A stretch of 64,000 nucleotides of DNA from Sphingobium cloacae (GCF_002355855.1 NZ_AP017655.1:620001-684000); one strand, 5' to 3'. Counted from the stretch's first letter, positions 47,008 to 55,653 are shown. Made by a program: numbers and translations. The notes: a model not told the origin generated them from the letters alone.

Positions 47008-47029
47008 TGACTAGTTTACTGACTAGTCA
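47008..47029. promoter_or_regulatory. Palindromic operator of the phd-vapC module
   Basis: TGACTAGT at 47008 is followed after 4 nt by TGACTAGTCA, a perfect 10-bp palindrome, 18 nt before the antitoxin start. Repeated half-sites in front of a Phd-type gene are the usual pattern of toxin-antitoxin autoregulation. Confidence 0.6.
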
Positions 47030-47046
47030 TTTTTATGGAGATTCCC

Positions 47047-47304
47047 ATGAAGAGCTGGCCGGTCCAGGACGCGAAAGCGCGGTTCAGTGAATTGCTCGAT
47101 GCCTGCCTTCGCGATGGCCCGCAGCTTGTCACCAGGCGCGGAAATGACGCAGCGGTGCTCGTTCCCGCAAGCGAATGGCGCCGTCTGCAAGACGCCGCGA
47201 AGCCCACGCTTAAGGAGCTTCTTCTTGCTGATGCGGCGCGGATCGATCTTCCGCTACCCGCTCGCGGCCGTATGCGCCGTCGGCCGCCGGTCGGACTGGC
47301 CTGA
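47047..47304 (+). CDS. Phd/YefM-family antitoxin
   Basis: An 85-aa antitoxin. The N-terminal Phd/YefM fold is clear (SWPVQDAKARFSELLDACLRDGPQLVTRRGNDAAVLVPASEWRRLQ), which binds DNA and dimerises; the C-terminal tail (LADAARIDLPLPARGRMRRRPP) is the toxin-neutralising part. ATG 47047 has GGAG 6 nt upstream, preferred to ATG 47035. The toxin gene follows 5 nt later. A palindromic operator lies upstream. Confidence 0.9.
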   Translation: MKSWPVQDAKARFSELLDACLRDGPQLVTRRGNDAAVLVPASEWRRLQDAAKPTLKELLLADAARIDLPLPARGRMRRRPPVGLA

Positions 47305-47309
47305 CTGGC

Positions 47310-47717
47310 ATGTATCTTCTCGACACGAATATTGTCTCCGAGTTGCGGCGCCCACGTCCGCACGGGGCGGTTCTTGCTTGGCTTGAGAGCGTTCCAGATC
47401 AGGATCTTCATCTCGCAGCCGTCACGCTTGCAGAAATCCAGGCCGGGATCGAGATAACCCGCGAACAGGACACCGCCAAAGCAGCCGAGATCGAAAGCTG
47501 GCTCGACCAGGTGGCGGTGACCTACAATATCCTCGATACCGATGGATCCGTATTCCGGGCATGGGCGAGGCTCATGCACCGCCAGCAGGATCATCTCATC
47601 GAAGATGCTCTGATCGCGGCCACCGCGCAGGTCCACGATCTTACCGTCGTAACCCGCAACATCGCCGATTTCGAGAGGTTCGACGTCCGCATCTTCAACC
47701 CGTTCGCGCCGCGCTGA
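47310..47717 (+). CDS. vapC: VapC/FitB-type PIN-domain toxin
   Basis: A 135-aa PIN-domain ribonuclease. All acidic residues expected in the active site are present: Asp5 in MYLLDTNIVSELRR, Glu in VTLAEIQAGIE, Asp in HLIEDALIAATAQ and Asp in TRNIADFERFDV. The length is normal for the family. It pairs with the upstream Phd-type antitoxin (5-nt spacing). VapC toxins cleave tRNA or rRNA; the target here is unknown. Both genes are intact, in contrast to the decayed vapC 1 kb upstream. Confidence 0.92.
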   Translation: MYLLDTNIVSELRRPRPHGAVLAWLESVPDQDLHLAAVTLAEIQAGIEITREQDTAKAAEIESWLDQVAVTYNILDTDGSVFRAWARLMHRQQDHLIEDALIAATAQVHDLTVVTRNIADFERFDVRIFNPFAPR

Positions 47718-47836
47718 CGGGAAACGCCCGCGCGTTTCGTTTCGTCCATCGCCAAGGAATTATGATGAGTGGTGGCCGCTGGCGTTGCACGGATATCGGT
47801 ACCCGAACCGTGAGTGTCATCAAGCTTGCTGCCCTA

Positions 47837-48680
47837 CGTTGAGAACCTATACACCTGTTTGATATTATGAGATAAATATCCTGTCTCTGTGAGTTTGTGC
47901 AGGAGAGAGTATGTCACGCCATCTGTTTTGGCTGTCGGATGAGGCATGGTTAGCGATTGAGCCACATCTGCCGCATGGCAAAGCTGGCAAGCCGAGAGTT
48001 GACGATCGAACGGTGATTTCGGGCATCCTGCACGTGCTCAAGACAGGCTGCCGCTGGCGCGACGTACCCGCCGCTTATGGGCCGCCCACAACGATCTATA
48101 ACCGCTACAACCGCTGGTCTCAGCGGCGCATCTGGCAGCGCCTTTTCGAGAAGGTCGCGGCATCGGGGCCTGTGCCGAAAGAACTGTCGATAGATAGCAG
48201 CCACGTCAAAGCCCACCGTTCGGCGGCAGGCTCAAAAAGGGGGAGTATGAAGAAGCGGTCGGTCGCTCACGGGGCGGCAGGACGTGCAAGATCCACTGCC
48301 TGGCCGACGATCGCGGCCGACCGGTCGCCATCACCCTGACACCCGGCAACATCGCAGACATCAGCATCGCCATTCCGCTACTCGGTACGGTCGCTCCACC
48401 AAGGCGTCTCCTCGCCGACAAAGCCTATGACGCCGACAGCTTGCGCAACTGGCTGACCGCCCGAAACGTCAAAGCCGTGATCCCTTCAACTGCTTCGCGC
48501 CGAACACCATATCCTCTCGACCGGCGTATCTATCGAAGGAGAAACGTCATCGAGAGGCTCTTCGGACGCCTCAAAAACTGGCGGCGCATCGCCACCAGAT
48601 ATGACCGACACGCCCAAAACTATCTCGCCGCTATCGCTCTCGTCGCCGTCGTCGCAGAGTGGAGCAAATGAGTCCCCAAC
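47837..48680 (+). mobile_element. IS5-family insertion sequence (IS427-like group)
   Basis: An ~845-bp element. The ends are weakly inverted (GTTGAGAAC on the left, and GTTGGGGAC as reverse complement of the right end). CTA flanks both ends (47834-47836 and 48681-48683), a plausible target duplication for this group. It carries one transposase in two frames. Exact ends could shift by a base or two. Confidence 0.75.
47911..48671 (+). CDS. IS5-family transposase, two frames joined by -1 frameshift
   Basis: The first frame (47911-48339) encodes MSRHLFWLSDEAWLAIEPHLPHGKAGKPRVDDRTVISGILHVLKTGCRWRDVP ... SIDSSHVKAHRSAAGSK; the second continues KKGEYEEAVGRSRGGRTCKIHCLADDRGRPVAITLTPGN ... LLADKAYDADSL ... 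RNVIERLFGRLKNWRRIATRYDRHAQNYLAAIALVAVVAEWSK. The DDE residues lie in SIDSSH, LADKAYDAD and NVIERL. The switch is at CAAAAAGGGGGAG (48233-48245), where a -1 slip on AAA AAG restores the long frame. Programmed frameshifting is known in this group, so the transposase is probably functional. Confidence 0.85.
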
Positions 48681-48685
48681 CTAGT

Positions 48686-49696
48686 TGTTTGATCCCACGG
48701 TTTGATGGTGCGATCCTTTCGTTGGAATGGAAGGAAGCCTTATGGGACAGGTACGTCACGGGAGCGCCACGACCACGCACGCCGTCCGAGCAGCAATACA
48801 GCGATCGCAAGCTTCGCTCGCGACGCTGAGCCGGGATTTGGGGATCAACCCGAAGACGGTGGCGAAGTGGCGCAAGCGGGCGACGGTCGAGGATTTGAAG
48901 ACCGGGCCGAAGGCCCCTCATTCCACCACCCTGTCCGAGGCCGAGGAGGCAATGGTTGTGGCGTTCCGTCGACACACGTTGCTGCCGCTCGATGACTGTC
49001 TTTATGCCCTGCAACCATCGATCCCGCACCTGACACGATCGGCGCTGCATCGGTGCCTGCAGCGACACGGCATCTCTCGCCTGCCCGACATCGAAGGTGA
49101 CAAGCCAAAGCGACAACGCTTCAAACGCTATCCGATCGGCTTCTTCCACATCGATATTGCCGAAGTGCAAACTGCAGAAGGCAAGCTGTACCTGTTCGTC
49201 GGCATCGACCGCACCAGCAAGTTCGCCGTCACGCAACTCGTCGACAAGGCGGATCGCCGAACGGCGTGGGAGTTCCTCGAACACCTGCTGAAAGCGGTGC
49301 CCTACCGCATCCACACGATCCTGACGGACAATGGCATCCAGTTCGCCGAGCAGCCGCGCAACCGTAACACCGCATGGTCACGCCAGATGCGCTTCGACAT
49401 GATCTGCGAGGCAAACGACATCGAGCATCGTCTCACCAAACCGAACCACCCGTGGACCAACGGCCAGGTCGAGCGGATGAACCGGACCATCAAGGAGGCG
49501 ACCGTCAAACGCTTCCACTACGACAGCCATCAGCAACTCCGGACGCACCTCGCTGACTTCATGGCCGCCTACAACTTCGCCCGAAGGCTCAAAACGCTCA
49601 GCGGGCTCACACCCTACGAATACATCGCCAAGATCTGGACGTCAGAGCCAGAACGGTTCATCGTCAACCCAATCCACCAGATGCCGGGACTGAACA
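48686..49696 (+). mobile_element. IS481-family insertion sequence
   Basis: A ~1.01-kb element bounded by imperfect inverted repeats, TGTTTGATCCC on the left and the reverse complement TGTTCAGTCCC on the right, with further matching bases inward. It starts only 5 bp after the IS5-family element. No clear target duplication is seen (CTAGT left, CTTAG right). Confidence 0.75.
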
Positions 49697-49701
49697 CTTA
49701 G
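48742..49701 (+). CDS. IS481-family transposase
   Basis: A 319-aa transposase: N-terminal helix-turn-helix (LATLSRDLGINPKTVAKWRKR), LQRHGISRLP, and an rve-type integrase core with the DDE residues in FFHIDIAEV, ILTDNGIQF and NGQVERMNRTIKEATVKRFHY. Full length, no frameshift. ATG 48742 follows GGAAG at 5-6 nt; the ATG at 48727 is the alternative. The stop codon lies just beyond the apparent right inverted repeat. Confidence 0.92.
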   Translation: MGQVRHGSATTTHAVRAAIQRSQASLATLSRDLGINPKTVAKWRKRATVEDLKTGPKAPHSTTLSEAEEAMVVAFRRHTLLPLDDCLYALQPSIPHLTRSALHRCLQRHGISRLPDIEGDKPKRQRFKRYPIGFFHIDIAEVQTAEGKLYLFVGIDRTSKFAVTQLVDKADRRTAWEFLEHLLKAVPYRIHTILTDNGIQFAEQPRNRNTAWSRQMRFDMICEANDIEHRLTKPNHPWTNGQVERMNRTIKEATVKRFHYDSHQQLRTHLADFMAAYNFARRLKTLSGLTPYEYIAKIWTSEPERFIVNPIHQMPGLNT

Positions 49702-49909
49702 ACAACGGCAGCTCTGCCCCATTCCTGTCCGAAAAGCTGTCGGGCCTCATTCGGCCACAAGCAGAACGGCGACCAAGCTGAACTTGGCCAAGAGCCGGTA
49801 ATGAATTTCCCGGCCGTCGCTTTCGGTGCCTATTCGGTATTTGTCGAAATGAATGTCAAAACAAAACACCCCTCATCATATAAAAATATAATATTTTCAA
49901 TGCGTTATG
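49702..49909. other. Spacer between IS481 element and tRNA-Lys
   Basis: About 208 bp with no gene. The last ~60 bp are very AT-rich (CATATAAAAATATAATATTTTC) and lie just past the 3' end of the tRNA gene, where a terminator of the minus-strand transcript or an insertion junction could be. Confidence 0.4.
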
Positions 49910-49985
49910 TGGTGAGCCCTGCTGGGTTCGAACCAGCGACCTACTGATTAAAAGTCAGTTGCTCTACCGACTGAGCTAAGGGCCC
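49910..49985 (-). tRNA. tRNA-Lys (anticodon TTT)
   Basis: The minus strand folds into a full 76-nt cloverleaf: acceptor GGGCCCT / AGGGCTC, D-arm with AGCTCAGTCGGTAGAGC, anticodon stem-loop CTGACTTTTAATCAG (TTT), T-arm GCTGGTTCGAACCCAGC and an encoded CCA end. The 3' end faces the IS/toxin-antitoxin region. Confidence 0.97.
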
Positions 49986-50026
49986 CGAAAGAGGTTGGCC
50001 CGCCCTAATGAGGCTGATGCGGATGG

Positions 50027-50539
50027 TCAACCTTTTGCGGCATCTTTTGTCTTGGCCTTCATGAGGCGGCGGCCAAGATGCCGGACAGTCCATCCCGACC
50101 GGGGATCGCGCCACTGCGGCGCGACGCTCAGAAGCGGTTTCAGAACGAAGTCGCGGGTCCGAAACGCAGGGTGAGGAATCAGAAGGGAGCGGCTCGCCCA
50201 GCGGCCGCCCGACCACAGGATGATATCGATATCGATGGTCCGCGCGCCCCATCGGCGGAAACGGCGGCGGCCCATGGCTTGCTCCAGCTCCTGCAATGCC
50301 CTCAGCAATTCTTCTGGCGCCAGCGACGTTTCCAGCAAAAGGGCGGCATTGGTGAAAAGACGGCGCGACGGGCCGAGCGGAGGCGTCGTGAAAAGGGGAG
50401 AGGCATGGCTGACCCGCCCGAGTTCCCCCATTCGTTCCATCGCCTCGCGCAGCAGGCGCGCCGGAGGAAGGCTGGCGGACAACGCCCGGTTGGACCCCAG
50501 CGACAGGGCATAGGCATAAGGATGGCTTGTGCCCGGCAT
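50027..50539 (-). CDS. folK: 2-amino-4-hydroxy-6-hydroxymethyldihydropteridine pyrophosphokinase
   Basis: A 170-aa folate biosynthesis enzyme that transfers pyrophosphate from ATP to 6-hydroxymethyl-dihydropterin. HPPK motifs are present: ALSLGSNRA at the start, ASPLFTTPPLGP, FTNAALLLET, LQELEQAMGRRRFRRWGARTIDIDIILW (the DxDI metal site and ATP-binding Arg residues) and LLIPHPAFRTRDFVLKPL. ATG 50539 is chosen because the product then starts just before the LGSN strand; the upstream in-frame start overlaps the divergent glycosylase gene. Standard length for FolK. Confidence 0.95.
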   Translation of the reverse strand: MPGTSHPYAYALSLGSNRALSASLPPARLLREAMERMGELGRVSHASPLFTTPPLGPSRRLFTNAALLLETSLAPEELLRALQELEQAMGRRRFRRWGARTIDIDIILWSGGRWASRSLLIPHPAFRTRDFVLKPLLSVAPQWRDPRSGWTVRHLGRRLMKAKTKDAAKG

Positions 50540-50565
50540 CCTCAAGCGCCTATCTGCTTCCCGAG

Positions 50566-51243
50566 ATGTCGGAAAGCCCCCTGCCTGAAACCGAGCCGCC
50601 CCATGATTGCCCACGCTGTCCCCGGCTCGTGGATCTGCGTGAGGCGTGCCGCGCGGAACATCCCGATTGGTGGAATGCGCCGGTCCCCGCCTTTGGCGAT
50701 CCCGATGGACGAATCGCGATTATCGGTCTTGCGCCGGGCAAGCAGGGGGCAAACCGCACGGGGCGCCCCTTCACGGGGGATTATGCGGGCGACCTCCTGT
50801 TCGCCACTCTGAAGAAATTCGGTCTGGCCGAAGGGCGTTATGAGGCGCGCCCCGATGACGGACTGGTCCTGCGCGACATCATCATCGTCAATTCGGTCAA
50901 ATGCCTGCCGCCCCAGAACAAGCCCTTGCCGGACGAAATCCGCAATTGCCGCCCGTTCCTTGCCCAGGCGGTGGCGCGATTGCCCAGGGCGCGCACCTTC
51001 ATCGCCATGGGCCAGATCGCCCATCAATCGGCGGTCAAGGTGCTGGGCGGCAAGCTTCCCAAGGCGCGCTTCGGCCATCTGGCGGAACACAGGATGCCCG
51101 ACGGGCGGATGTTGATCGATAGCTATCACTGTTCCCGATATAATCAGAATACCGGACGACTGACGGCGCCCATGTTCGAAGCGGTGTTCGCGCGGGCGGT
51201 GGAACTGGCCCGCATGCAGGGGAAGGGCGTCGGAACATCCTGA
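50566..51243 (+). CDS. Family 5 (UdgB-like) uracil-DNA glycosylase
   Basis: A 225-aa DNA repair glycosylase with the 4Fe-4S-binding cysteines of families 4/5 (CPRCPRLVDLREAC and the Cys in VKCLPPQNKP). The active-site motif IIGLAPGKQGANRTGRPFTGDYAGD has Ala rather than Glu or Asp at the first catalytic position, and the C-terminal motif is DSYHCSRYNQNTGRLT, both typical of family 5. It removes uracil (and often hypoxanthine) from DNA. ATG 50566 starts 26 bp from folK, on the opposite strand; the two share a very short promoter region. Confidence 0.92.
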   Translation: MSESPLPETEPPHDCPRCPRLVDLREACRAEHPDWWNAPVPAFGDPDGRIAIIGLAPGKQGANRTGRPFTGDYAGDLLFATLKKFGLAEGRYEARPDDGLVLRDIIIVNSVKCLPPQNKPLPDEIRNCRPFLAQAVARLPRARTFIAMGQIAHQSAVKVLGGKLPKARFGHLAEHRMPDGRMLIDSYHCSRYNQNTGRLTAPMFEAVFARAVELARMQGKGVGTS

Positions 51244-51338
51244 GACAATCGAGATAGGCTCCTTCGGGCGGCTCATCCAGAGGAGCGGCCATCTGACCGA
51301 ACAGGCTTTGTCCAGCAGGGCGTTCCCGGCCTTCTCCT

Positions 51339-52187
51339 TCAGATGTCCTGAGCGATGCGGGCATAAAGCTCCGGACGGCGGTCCCGGAAGAAGCCCATTC
51401 CCGCCCGATGCATCCGCGCCTTGCCAAGGTCCAGCGTCGCCACCAGCGCGCCGTTGTCCCGCGCATCCGCCTCGGCGGCGAAATCGCCCCATTCGTCGGC
51501 GATGAAACTGTGGCCGTAGAATTTCTGCCCATCCTCCTCGCCGATCCGGTTGGCGGCGATCACCGGCATGCAGTTGCTGACGGCATGGCCGATCATCGCG
51601 CGCCGCCACATGCGGCTGGTGTCGAGATCGGCGTCATAGGGCTCCGATCCGATGGCGGTGGGATAGAGCAGCATCTCCGCGCCCATCAGCGCCATGACCC
51701 GCGCCGTTTCGGGATACCATTGGTCCCAGCAGATGCCGACGCCGACGGTGCCGTATCGCGTTTCCCACACCTTGAAGCCGCTATTGCCGGGGCGGAAATA
51801 ATATTTCTCCTCATATCCCGGCCCGTCGGGAATATGGCTCTTGCGATAGACGCCCATCACTTCGCCCTCGTCGTCGATCATGGCGAGGGAATTATAATAA
51901 TGCTGCCCGTCCCGCTCGAAGAAGCTGGCGGGGATGTAGACGCTTTCCGCCTTCGCCACCTTGCGCATCTCTTGCACGGCCGGATGGCTCTCCACCGGCT
52001 GGGCGTTGGCGAACAGGGCTTCGTCCTCGACCTTGCAGAAATAGGGGCCTTCGAACAGTTCGGGCGGCAGGACGATCCTTGCCCCGCGCGCGGCGGCCTT
52101 TACCACATGGTCCGCCACCATGGCGATATTGTCGGCCATATCCTCCGAAAAGGAGAGTTGCAGGGCTGCGACCGTAACTTGTGTCAA
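51339..52187 (-). CDS. aguB: N-carbamoylputrescine amidase
   Basis: A 282-aa carbon-nitrogen hydrolase producing putrescine from N-carbamoylputrescine. Catalytic residues are visible: Glu in VLPPELFEGPYFCK, Lys in YRKSHIPDGPGYEEKYYFRPG and Cys in GICWDQWYPETARVMALMGAEMLLYPTAIGSEP. The DQWYPE and PDGPGY segments are characteristic of AguB rather than other nitrilases. It is the last gene of the aguA-DUF2501-aguB group and ends just before convergent-facing spacer of the glycosylase gene. Confidence 0.95.
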   Translation of the reverse strand: MTQVTVAALQLSFSEDMADNIAMVADHVVKAAARGARIVLPPELFEGPYFCKVEDEALFANAQPVESHPAVQEMRKVAKAESVYIPASFFERDGQHYYNSLAMIDDEGEVMGVYRKSHIPDGPGYEEKYYFRPGNSGFKVWETRYGTVGVGICWDQWYPETARVMALMGAEMLLYPTAIGSEPYDADLDTSRMWRRAMIGHAVSNCMPVIAANRIGEEDGQKFYGHSFIADEWGDFAAEADARDNGALVATLDLGKARMHRAGMGFFRDRRPELYARIAQDI

Positions 52188-52261
52188 TTTGAGGCTCCGT
52201 CAGAAGGGGCGGGACAGCGCCGCGCATATAGGGGGCTTCCCCGCCGCGCGCTACCGCGCCT

Positions 52262-52645
52262 TCACAGGAAGTCCCGCGCATGTTTGAGGACAAGTCCGCA
52301 CATTCTGCTCTTCAGCTTGCCCTTGAGGCTGCCCAGCGGCAGCGCGCCGCCCTCGGTCTGGAGCGTGCCCTGTTCGCCAAGCTCGAACTCGTCGGAAGAA
52401 GCGACGCCCGGCTGACCGGTCAGCCTGCCCAGCACCGACGCGGCATTGGCGCCGCCCAGCACCCTGTTCTTCACGCAGTAGCTCAGCACCCCCGCCGCAT
52501 TACCCGCGCCCACGGATGCGACGTCAGGCAGGATTCCGCCCAGCAAGCCTCCCAGGCCTCCCGCGGCCGACACTGGCAGCGGCGTCGCGGCGACGCTGAG
52601 CGACAGGGCGATGGCAAGGCCGCGAGATCCGGCGAGAATCATCAT
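52262..52645 (-). CDS. DUF2501 exported protein
   Basis: A 127-aa protein with a signal peptide (GLAIALSLSVAATPLPVSAAG) and a DUF2501 body: GGLLGGILPDVASVGAGNAAGVLSYCVKNRVLGGANAASVLGRLTGQPG, and a second Cys in SRMCGLVLKHARDFL that may pair with the first. Enterobacterial YjjA belongs to the same family; function is unknown. It sits between aguA and aguB on the same strand (spacers ~70-75 nt), inside what is otherwise a two-gene polyamine pathway. ATG 52645 has GAGGGGGAA about 6 nt upstream. Confidence 0.88.
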   Translation of the reverse strand: MMILAGSRGLAIALSLSVAATPLPVSAAGGLGGLLGGILPDVASVGAGNAAGVLSYCVKNRVLGGANAASVLGRLTGQPGVASSDEFELGEQGTLQTEGGALPLGSLKGKLKSRMCGLVLKHARDFL

Positions 52646-52715
52646 TTTCGTTCCCCCTCACAATGGACGGAGGCGAGAATGACCCGGCTGCTTCCCTCGT
52701 GCAAGTCCGGGCGGT

Positions 52716-53699
52716 TCAGGCGGACGGCATCTGCTGGCTGGTGCAGTGGAAGCTGCCCCCGCCCGACAATATGGCGTCGCTGGGCAGCCCCACGATGTCG
52801 CGTCCGGGAAAGAAGGGTTTCAATGCCTCCAGCGCCGCCCGATCGTTCGGGCGGCCATAGACAGGCACGATGACGGCCGCGTTCCCGATGTAGAAATTCA
52901 TGTAGCTCGCCGGAATCGGTTCGCCCTCCACCAGCACCGGGCCGGGGGAGGGCATGGAAACCACCTCTATTCCCTGCGCCTTTGCCCGCGTCCTGGCGTC
53001 GGCATAGAGGGCGGCGTTGGGATCGTCTTTCCCCGCCGCCTCGGGCAACGCCAGCAGCCCCGGTCCGACGAAGCGGGCCAGGTTGTCGACATGCCCGTCG
53101 GTATGATCGTTGAGCAGTCCGTCGCCCAGCCAGAGCATATCCGAAAGCCCGAGGCTCCCGGCCAGCAGCGTCTCGATCTTCCCCCGGTCCAGATCGGGGT
53201 TGCGATTGGGGTTCAGCAGGCATTGCTCGGTCGTGACGAACAGGCCGGTGCCATCCGTGTCGACCGCGCCGCCTTCGAAGACCCAGTGCTGCGTGTCGGT
53301 GGGCAGGCCGGTGGTGGCGGCCAGCCGCGCGCCGATGTCTTCATCCCCCGGCATCCGATATTTGCCGCCCCAGCCGTTGAAGCCGAAATCGACCAGCGCC
53401 CGCTCGGCCCCGTTGAGCACCGCAATGGGAGCGGTGTCGCGCAGCCAGACATCGCCCAGCTTCTGCACGATGATCTTCACGCCCGCATGGACCAGCCTGG
53501 CGGCATCCTCCGCATCGGCATCGCTGGCGACGACCAGGCGGACTTCCTCGCCGCGCCCTTCTGCATGGACGGCGTTGGCGAAGTCCGCGATTTGTCGCCG
53601 CGCGCGGTCGAACGCGTCCGGCCATTCGTCGGGATTGGCCGGAAAGCCGATCCAGACCCAATCATGCGGCGCCCATTCGGCGGGCATACGGAAAGTCAT
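52716..53699 (-). CDS. aguA: Agmatine deiminase
   Basis: A 327-aa guanidino-group-modifying enzyme that turns agmatine into N-carbamoylputrescine and ammonia. Motifs of the peptidyl-arginine-deiminase-like family are all visible: MPAEWAPHDWVWIGFP at the N-terminus, WLRDTAP, FNGWGGKY, VFEGGAVDTDG, NDHTDGHVDN (catalytic His/Asp) and the catalytic Cys in GGGSFHCTSQQMP at the C-terminus. ATG 53699 is used; the longer frame adds an unrelated proline-rich leader. With aguB it makes a complete agmatine-to-putrescine route. Confidence 0.95.
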   Translation of the reverse strand: MTFRMPAEWAPHDWVWIGFPANPDEWPDAFDRARRQIADFANAVHAEGRGEEVRLVVASDADAEDAARLVHAGVKIIVQKLGDVWLRDTAPIAVLNGAERALVDFGFNGWGGKYRMPGDEDIGARLAATTGLPTDTQHWVFEGGAVDTDGTGLFVTTEQCLLNPNRNPDLDRGKIETLLAGSLGLSDMLWLGDGLLNDHTDGHVDNLARFVGPGLLALPEAAGKDDPNAALYADARTRAKAQGIEVVSMPSPGPVLVEGEPIPASYMNFYIGNAAVIVPVYGRPNDRAALEALKPFFPGRDIVGLPSDAILSGGGSFHCTSQQMPSA

Positions 53700-53784
53700 C
53701 GCGATCCTTTCAGGAGGAAACCGCGCGCCCTTTAACAGCAGCGGCGGGGAAGGGGGAGGGCATTTCGCCACTCGCCCCGTTCAT

Positions 53785-55470
53785 TCATAGCCCGGCGCGG
53801 CTCTTGTCGCGGATGGCGCGGAACTCGTCGCCTTCCACCCAGTTGGGCCAGTCCGTCGTGTCCGCCAGCGCCCGACCCACGTCGAAATAGAGTTGCAGGT
53901 CGGCCTTTACCCCGCTCCAGTCCCAGTTGGGATCATATTCATCCTTCGGCCCATGATAGCGATGCTCGGTATAATCCGCCGCCGCGGCCATGCCTGCGGC
54001 AGTCCCGCCCTTCACCAGATCCTCGCCGCCTTCGAAATAGAGCATCGGCACGCCATGCTTGGCGAAACTGAAATGGTCCGAGCGATAATAGAATCCCTTT
54101 TCCGGCGTCGGCTCGACGCTGGCGACGCGGCCCTGCGCCGCCAGCGCCCGTTCCAGATAGGCGTCGAGCTGCGACTTGCCCTTGCCGATCACGACGACAT
54201 TCCTCGCCGGCCCCGCCATGCTCAGCGCATCCATATTGACGCCGCCCACCGTGCGGCCCAGCGGAAAGACGGGATGGTCGCCATAATAGGCCGATCCCAG
54301 TAGCCCCGACTCCTCGGCGGTCACGGCCAGGAACACCTGGCTGCGGTCCGTCGGCCCCGCCTTCACATTGGCTTCGGCCAGAGCGACCAGCGCCGCCGTG
54401 CCCGTGGCATTATCCACCGCTCCGTTGCAGATGTCGTCGCCGTCCGGAGCTGCCTGACACCGGCCCAGATGATCCCAATGCGCGCTGTAGAGCACATATT
54501 CGTCGGGCCGCGTCCTGCCGGGCAGCAGAGCGACGACATTCTTCGACATATGCTTGCGAAGATCATTGTCGAAGGAGACGGACGCCTTCACGTCCTTGAG
54601 CGGCACCCCCTTGAACCCCGCCTTCTTCGCCTGCGCCATCAGCGTATCGAGATCAAGGCCCGCGCTGGCCACCAGCGCCGCCGCCTTGTCCTTCTGAATC
54701 CAGCCGATCGCGGCGGACTGGCCTGCATTGCCGTCCGCGCTGTCGGCGACCTGCTGCGCGCCGGTCCAGCTCGACTGCACGACATTCCAGCCATAGGCGG
54801 CGGGCACCGTGTCATGCACGATGATCGCGGCGGCCGCGCCCTGCCGCGCGGCTTCCTCGAACTTGTAGGTCCAGCGGCCATAATAGGTCATCGCCCGGCC
54901 GTTGAACGGCCCTTCCAGCCCCGCCGCCTCATAGTCCGGGTCATTAACCAGGATAAGGACGGTCTTGCCCTTCACGTCCAGCCCGGCATAGTCGTTCCAG
55001 CCCTTCTCCGGGGCGTTGATGCCATAGCCGACGAAGATGACGGGGCTGTCCTTCACCGCGATATGCGGCTGCGTCGTGCGATAGGTGGCGATCACCATTT
55101 CCGGCCCGTAACCCGCCTGCACCTTCGCCTTCCCGCCGGAAAAGGTGAGGGGCGATACATTCTTCGCCACGATTTCGACCAGCGGCACGTCCTGGAACCA
55201 GCTTCCCCTGTTGCCGGGTTTCAGGCCCAGCCTTTCGAACTCGCCCGACAGCAAGGCCAGCGTCTTTTCCTCCCCCATAGTGCCCGGGGCGCGGCCTTCG
55301 AATGCGTCGGAGGACAGTTGCTTCACCAGCCGCTTCATCGTGTCGATGGAGGGAGTGGCCTTCGCGGAGGCCGTCGTCCCATTGCCGGCGGAAGCGGGCG
55401 GAGGCGCGCCGTCGGAGGCGCAAGCGGAAAGAGCAAGGGCGGCGGCAAGCGCCACGACGGAACTACGCAT
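53785..55470 (-). CDS. M28-family metallopeptidase, lipoprotein
   Basis: A 561-aa peptidase with a lipoprotein signal (VVALAAALALSACAS). A PA-type insert domain (residues ~140-300, PVIFVGYGINAPEKGWNDYAGLDVKGKTVLILVNDPDYE) precedes the M28 core, whose di-zinc ligands are visible in YSAHWDHLG, NGAVDNATGTAALVALAEA, TAEESGLLGS, GGVNMDALS and YYRSDHFSFAKHGVP. The protein should sit on the periplasmic face of a membrane and cleave amino-acid residues from peptides. The same frame stays open for another 1.5 kb upstream of 55470, but that part is antisense to the sugar transferase and is excluded. Confidence 0.93.
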   Translation of the reverse strand: MRSSVVALAAALALSACASDGAPPPASAGNGTTASAKATPSIDTMKRLVKQLSSDAFEGRAPGTMGEEKTLALLSGEFERLGLKPGNRGSWFQDVPLVEIVAKNVSPLTFSGGKAKVQAGYGPEMVIATYRTTQPHIAVKDSPVIFVGYGINAPEKGWNDYAGLDVKGKTVLILVNDPDYEAAGLEGPFNGRAMTYYGRWTYKFEEAARQGAAAAIIVHDTVPAAYGWNVVQSSWTGAQQVADSADGNAGQSAAIGWIQKDKAAALVASAGLDLDTLMAQAKKAGFKGVPLKDVKASVSFDNDLRKHMSKNVVALLPGRTRPDEYVLYSAHWDHLGRCQAAPDGDDICNGAVDNATGTAALVALAEANVKAGPTDRSQVFLAVTAEESGLLGSAYYGDHPVFPLGRTVGGVNMDALSMAGPARNVVVIGKGKSQLDAYLERALAAQGRVASVEPTPEKGFYYRSDHFSFAKHGVPMLYFEGGEDLVKGGTAAGMAAAADYTEHRYHGPKDEYDPNWDWSGVKADLQLYFDVGRALADTTDWPNWVEGDEFRAIRDKSRAGL

Positions 55471-55653
55471 GACAGGAACCCTCGAAAAGGACGATAGTCC
55501 CGTGATGCCAGCCGCTTTCGCACCGCGCAAGATTATGTCGTGCCGAAAAGGGCAATGGACTTGCGCGCTTCCGCTTTTCTCCCGCCCAAGCCCCTTGCAA
55601 CCGCCGTCCCCCGGTGCCACGGAGCGCGAAACGAAGGATGTGATTGGACGCCA

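Noticed and set aside
49910..49985. tRNA-Lys 3' end as attachment site with a second copy at the far side of the island
   Set aside because: I looked for a duplicate of the 3' end near 39.2-40 kb and 45.7-46 kb and saw none.
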